The notes under the pieces were generated by a model. That model was not told the DNA's origin, made no database searches, and worked only from the letters and a program-made list of their open reading frames with translations. Positions 7,001 to 8,526 of a DNA stretch of 8,526 nt are shown piece by piece. How positions within the stretch are numbered: position 1 is the first letter of the stretch; each line of letters opens with the position of its first letter. The stretch is from contig PUMX01000175.1 in assembly GCA_003552485.1 (NCBI GenBank), positions 1 to 8,526 of the forward strand, written 5' to 3'. Source of the DNA: Candidatus Hydrogenedentota bacterium (GTDB lineage: Bacteria; Hydrogenedentota; Hydrogenedentia; Hydrogenedentales; SLHB01). A program made the translations under genes and the position numbers.

Positions 7001-7803
7001 CCATTGGCGACTTCACAGCACGAGGCCGCGCCGAGGTCCGGCTCGATCCGTCAACAGAGTGGAACGGCGAGAATGACGGCGAACCCGGCGCCTATTGGAT
7101 TCACAATCCCGGCGAAAGCGAAGATGCCGGGGCGGCCTTTCTGTTCAATCACCCGCTGCCCCCTATGGCGGCGGATCCGCGGGAGGATGGGCTCATCACG
7201 GTGTTGGAGGGCGTGCTGCGCGGCATGGGCGCCCACCCCGTTGCGGCGATGACCGGAAGCGCCTCCCAAGCCTTTCCCGGCGAGCGCATTGCCTACCGTT
7301 ACGGCGAGGTGAAGCTGCTGGCGGTTACCCGTCCGCCCGGCAGTCCCGGGGGCGCAGCGCGTTTCAGCTTGGATCTGCGCAATCACGCCCACGTTTACGA
7401 CGCGATCGCCGGCGAGCAAGTCCGTCGCCCCTCCCGCATCCAACACCGCTTGGAGCCGGGCGAGACAGCGCTGTTCACGGCGCTGCCGTACGAAGTGACC
7501 GGCCTGGAAATCACGGCGCCCGAGGAAGTGCGCGCCGGCCGCCGGTTGCCCGTAAGCATTCGCCTGCGGAGCCGGGGCGGCATCCCCGGCAATCATCTCG
7601 TGCATTTGCGACTCGAGCCCATTGGAGAAGACCCCATCGCGCATTACAGCCAAGTGTTTTCTTGTTCGGGCGGCGAAGAGGAACACTTCATCCCACTGGC
7701 GCGCAACGAACGCCTGGGACGCTACCGGCTAATCGCGCGCGACGCTCTCACGGGCAAGGAAGCCCGGCACACCGTAACCATCACCGGCCGCGAACAAGAA
7801 TGA
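4081..7803 (+). CDS. Exported multidomain protein with GH42 (beta-galactosidase-like) core, possibly catalytically inactive
   Basis: A 1240-residue secreted protein. A signal peptide covers residues 1-25 (hydrophobic 8-21, likely cut after THA at 23-25). Residues about 60-265 look like a class I glutamine-amidotransferase-like alpha/beta fold (LFMAPRASLRDVVELA, then DVIVAGGLDL and GSGLVLVNHF). Beta-sandwich regions fill about 270-500. A GH42-like barrel spans about 508-830. It keeps the family's cysteine zinc site, Cys578 plus CHCAHC (Cys623, 625, 628), followed by FRDSLREQF and ALNEAWGTGY. A GH42 trimerisation-type domain spans about 840-1055 (VALYDNRSSYYLNY, then YKVVILPMARALSAEE and GGGHVIAD). 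A further beta-sandwich ends the protein (about 1138-1236). The acid/base Glu expected just before the cysteine cluster is replaced (GDGN, 610-613), and no nucleophile Glu is evident near 755-766, so hydrolysis is doubtful. The ATG has no clear ribosome binding site, but its context is AT-rich and the signal peptide needs this start. The substrate is unknown. Confidence 0.88.
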   Translation: MSKSYYLAVGLSSLLLLCIAAETHAFALLREPQEDPAAAYGGLLQWEEAPESEHTSWAIPLRGGSIRTLFMAPRASLRDVVELAQRIDLDYDVFPFWNAGAMTPPADHPSAAWPEFDRDARLGQFQAAINEAVDVIVAGGLDLRELPPPMLEAVLERVRRGSGLVLVNHFSLPETFKDSMDDEWEFVDPPGLIIDGVGEDLTPEWDTGLGFVWTAKLGEGRIVLIEYPGGAPDSNFLLPVLKSPHRAETEYLDVYLSLIARATYWAAGREPRVRPVALEYMGPEGPDDTEIPPDLPEPFVQRMRDAAPDPAFRPYRIRFSEPAPRRYDVRLQVRDPRRRGRLTHEYDAPLNPGESEYTVHLNVGPGSYFVDIWLLDRGRVEWWHTETLTIESWPSFTDLAFSKDVLQPHDSLRVSLNARPNYYHPREFTIYARATDALGRRVAEKHHPVSSEAGWTQFSVDFADLLAEMVKVEIFAVDRTRPPFTRYELQSAAHEYGELSVWRPRDPYRFDFGVYGPGTPEYSQQRFYSRLADYGVDTVYTPEGEGPSFLLKSANLQQIQTLTSYAPGETQGNVREPCLFTETFWEQEQDHIAHTATAPGDAGPFIYTLGDGNALARGEGEACHCAHCLSAFRDSLREQFSSIAALNEAWGTGYTGWGAIHPASVSEVIREGVYPPWISFRQFMDEQFVRLHDRAARAARQQRGQALVGLSARDGGAPFDGRDWRRLGAVLDLLALPAENLAYHLARSSRDDQPEFVTVYAPRAGELDPAAARWMPWRAALYGMRGVWLADAIAGSAGDSLPNALTPTGAATPAFAAMAEEVEKLRRGTAALLQHAVRGHSGVALYDNRSSYYLNYAEPSYRTNTPRAQQAFLDRLNALGYQCEVIGPEDLRTNRMNEYKVVILPMARALSAEEREGLEAFVQGGGHVIADVLPGQFTEFGAPSPSPPLAEWFGVSHGGPANAGDATEIQGHRAIGDFTARGRAEVRLDPSTEWNGENDGEPGAYWIHNPGESEDAGAAFLFNHPLPPMAADPREDGLITVLEGVLRGMGAHPVAAMTGSASQAFPGERIAYRYGEVKLLAVTRPPGSPGGAARFSLDLRNHAHVYDAIAGEQVRRPSRIQHRLEPGETALFTALPYEVTGLEITAPEEVRAGRRLPVSIRLRSRGGIPGNHLVHLRLEPIGEDPIAHYSQVFSCSGGEEEHFIPLARNERLGRYRLIARDALTGKEARHTVTITGREQE

Positions 7804-7821
7804 GCGGCGTCGATATTGGGG

Positions 7822-7833
7822 CGCGCCGGCGCG
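7822..7833. repeat. 12-base perfect palindrome upstream of the lipoprotein -10
   Basis: CGCGCCGGCGCG is identical to its reverse complement and ends 8 bases before the TATAAT box. It occupies the spacer and part of the -35 region, where a DNA-binding regulator could act. In GC-rich DNA such runs also occur by chance, so function is uncertain. Confidence 0.25.
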
Positions 7834-7837
7834 TGGT

Positions 7838-7846
7838 TGCTATAAT
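7838..7846 (+). promoter_or_regulatory. Extended -10 promoter for the lipoprotein gene
   Basis: TGC followed directly by TATAAT (7841-7846) is a full extended -10 consensus and stands out in GC-rich surroundings. The best -35, TTGGGG at 7816-7821, has a long 19-base spacer, but extended -10 promoters tolerate that. Transcription would start near 7853, about 70 bases before the lipoprotein ATG. The gene is thus probably transcribed independently of the large gene that ends at 7803. Confidence 0.6.
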
Positions 7847-7860
7847 GCCGGGCGCGTCCC

Positions 7861-7926
7861 ATGAGGCGTGGCGACGAGGAAATGCAGCTGAAGTCGGAGC
7901 AGATTAAGGATAGAGGTTCCCTATGA
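7861..7926 (+). CDS. Possible 21-codon leader ORF coupled to the lipoprotein gene
   Basis: An ATG at 7861 opens 21 codons (MRRGDEEMQL, then a lysine- and glutamate-containing tail ending RGSL) and stops with TGA at 7924-7926. That stop overlaps the lipoprotein ATG at 7923 in an ATGA arrangement typical of translational coupling. The ATG would lie only about 8 bases from the predicted transcription start, so it would have to be read as a nearly leaderless start; no binding site precedes it. The peptide is hydrophilic and unlike anything I know. The lipoprotein has its own usable binding site, so this ORF may be chance. Confidence 0.22.
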   Translation: MRRGDEEMQLKSEQIKDRGSL

Positions 7927-8282
7927 AGAAACGGTTTGCGGGCGCGCTTGTGCTAATGATAATCGCTGTGGGCATGACAGGGTGCGACGTCGGCGAGGAG
8001 GAGGCCGGGCCGCCCGAAGATTTCACGCCCGGAGAAATTGACCAGCTCGTGGACACTGTCTGGCGGTTCGAGGAGTTCGAAGTCGCGTTTCAAGAACCAC
8101 CCGACGTCATCGTGCGCGGTGAACCGATTCGCTCCGAACTGGGGCTCGAGGAAGTGACCGGCGCATACACGCTGGATGAAGAAGGCTTCATCGAGATCAG
8201 CGCCGTGAACGAAATCCGCATGGGGACCTGGGATGGCGACGAGCTGATCGTGGACGGCATCACGGGCGAGCGCATAGACTGA
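7923..8282 (+). CDS. Small lipoprotein, possible lipocalin-like beta fold, function unknown
   Basis: A 119-residue exported lipoprotein. The N-terminus has the charge cluster MKKR, a hydrophobic helix (about 6-18) and a lipobox MTGC with acylated Cys21, so it should be processed by Lgt and signal peptidase II rather than LepB. An acidic linker follows (about 22-40; EEEAGPPEDF). The compact domain (about 41-117) starts with VDTVWRFEEFE and continues with short beta-like strands alternating with turns (GAYTLDEEGFIEIS, GTWDGDELIVDG). This recalls small lipocalin-like or META/HslJ-like barrels, but I cannot assign a family. Asp22 after the cysteine would signal inner-membrane retention under the E. 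coli Lol rule, if that applies here. AGAGG (7912-7916) lies 6 bases before the ATG. The extended -10 at 7838-7846 suggests its own promoter. Confidence 0.85.
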   Translation: MKKRFAGALVLMIIAVGMTGCDVGEEEAGPPEDFTPGEIDQLVDTVWRFEEFEVAFQEPPDVIVRGEPIRSELGLEEVTGAYTLDEEGFIEISAVNEIRMGTWDGDELIVDGITGERID

Positions 8283-8299
8283 CCGCGGCGCGAAAGTCT

Positions 8300-8312
8300 C
8301 CCTTATGAAGGG
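8300..8312 (+). other. Weak hairpin 17 bases after the lipoprotein stop
   Basis: CCCTT (8300-8304) pairs with AAGGG (8308-8312) around a 3-base loop. The position suits a 3' end structure for the lipoprotein message, but the sequence after it (GAATGTTGCG) lacks a T-tract, so intrinsic termination is not supported. Confidence 0.25.
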
Positions 8313-8327
8313 GAATGTTGCGCCCGT

Positions 8328-8344
8328 GCCGGCGAGACGCCGGC
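8328..8344. repeat. Palindromic element in the 3' intergenic region
   Basis: GCCGGC (8328-8333) and GCCGGC (8339-8344) form a perfect 6-base stem around GAGAC, extended by a T-G wobble. The segment lies between the lipoprotein gene and the large hairpin at 8412-8463. GC-rich palindromes of this style are common as dispersed intergenic repeats in planctomycete-like genomes (general impression from memory). With one copy in the window, dispersal cannot be shown here. Confidence 0.35.
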
Positions 8345-8405
8345 GGTACGAGAGACCGCCTTCCACGCGGTTGCGGCGCGCGACACCCCTGGATCCCATG
8401 AACCC

Positions 8406-8463
8406 AAAAAGGACTCCGGCAGGAGCCGGCAGGAGCCGCGCGTCTGCGGCTCCTGCCGGAGTC
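8406..8463 (-). terminator. Strong intrinsic-type terminator for a leftward gene beyond the right edge
   Basis: Two 17-base arms (8412-8428 and 8447-8463) are perfect reverse complements around an 18-base loop. Read leftward, the stem is followed by one C and then TTTTT (8410-8406), the classic intrinsic terminator order. Read rightward, no T-tract follows. This implies a minus-strand transcript entering from the right of the window, or a repeat of similar shape. The right-edge sequence (8464-8526) shows no gene I can support; one minus frame stops at 8466-8468, just before the stem. Confidence 0.6.
8416..8438. repeat. Tandem 10-base duplication inside the hairpin arm
   Basis: CCGGCAGGAG is present twice head to tail (8416-8425 and 8426-8435), followed by CCG. 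Because only the left side is duplicated, the single right arm can pair in two registers: the outer one with 17 pairs (8412-8428 with 8447-8463), or an inner one with 14 pairs (8426-8439 with 8446-8459) and a 6-base loop. This looks like replication slippage within a palindrome. Confidence 0.6.
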
Positions 8464-8526
8464 GATCACGGGCGCGCCCCGCATCCAGGGGGAGCGCCCT
8501 TGTCGCAAGCGCCTCGTACGTAACCC

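Noticed and set aside
7095..7907. Plus-strand open frame overlapping the end of the large gene in another frame
   Set aside because: The product is Arg/Gly/Ser-rich and has no domain; the true frame continues with GH42-associated and beta-sandwich sequence to 7803.
8260..8508. Minus-strand open frame over the right-end hairpins
   Set aside because: It reads straight through the 17-base inverted repeat and the T-tract and gives an Arg/Pro-rich product, as expected for non-coding palindromic DNA.
8466..8526. Possible 3' end of a leftward gene at the right edge
   Set aside because: One minus frame has 19 open codons and stops 2 bases before the terminator stem, which is well placed, but the residues are Gly/Pro/Ala/Cys-rich and too few to support a gene.

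Overview
The window is GC-rich and carries ordinary-looking chromosomal genes from a Gram-negative-type bacterium. Evidence for two membranes is an LpxH-type lipid A enzyme, a type I signal peptidase, a lipoprotein with a lipobox, and a very large exported glycosidase-like protein. The multidomain GH42-like exported protein, the unannotatable helical protein and the GC-rich palindromic intergenic DNA together recall Planctomycetes or Candidatus Hydrogenedentota. That placement is an inference from gene style and is not proven here.

Layout. The first 71 bases are probably the 3' end of a rightward gene. It is followed 3 bases later by a 372-residue helical cytoplasmic protein that I do not recognise (75-1193). 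A gap with a good candidate extended -10 promoter leads to a two-gene unit: type I signal peptidase lepB (1390-2067) and an LpxH-type UDP-2,3-diacylglucosamine pyrophosphatase (2064-2870). These are coupled by an ATGA stop/start overlap. A leftward gene for a membrane-anchored PP2C-type Ser/Thr phosphatase (2790-3707, minus) runs tail-to-tail into lpxH and overlaps it by 81 bases. A 373-base divergent intergenic region (3708-4080) holds candidate promoters for both directions, short hairpins and three CAACAT-type motifs. A 1240-residue exported GH42-like multidomain protein follows (4081-7803). After a short gap with a perfect extended -10 box comes a 119-residue lipoprotein (7923-8282). The last 244 bases hold no convincing gene. 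They contain palindromic, repeat-like DNA, including a strong hairpin with a T-tract on the minus strand that fits a terminator for a leftward gene beyond the right edge.

How the genes fit together. lepB and lpxH both serve envelope biogenesis: one cleaves signal peptides, the other makes lipid X for lipid A. The exported GH42-like protein carries a signal peptide of the kind LepB would process; the lipoprotein would go through Lgt and LspA instead. The phosphatase would reverse phosphorylation by a Hanks-type kinase, but none is encoded here.

I found no mobile element, CRISPR array, tRNA, rRNA or defence system. The most interesting signals are the GH42-like protein, which keeps its four-cysteine zinc site but seems to lack both catalytic glutamates; the codon-registered antisense overlap of lpxH with the phosphatase membrane anchor; and the slipped double-register hairpin near the right end.
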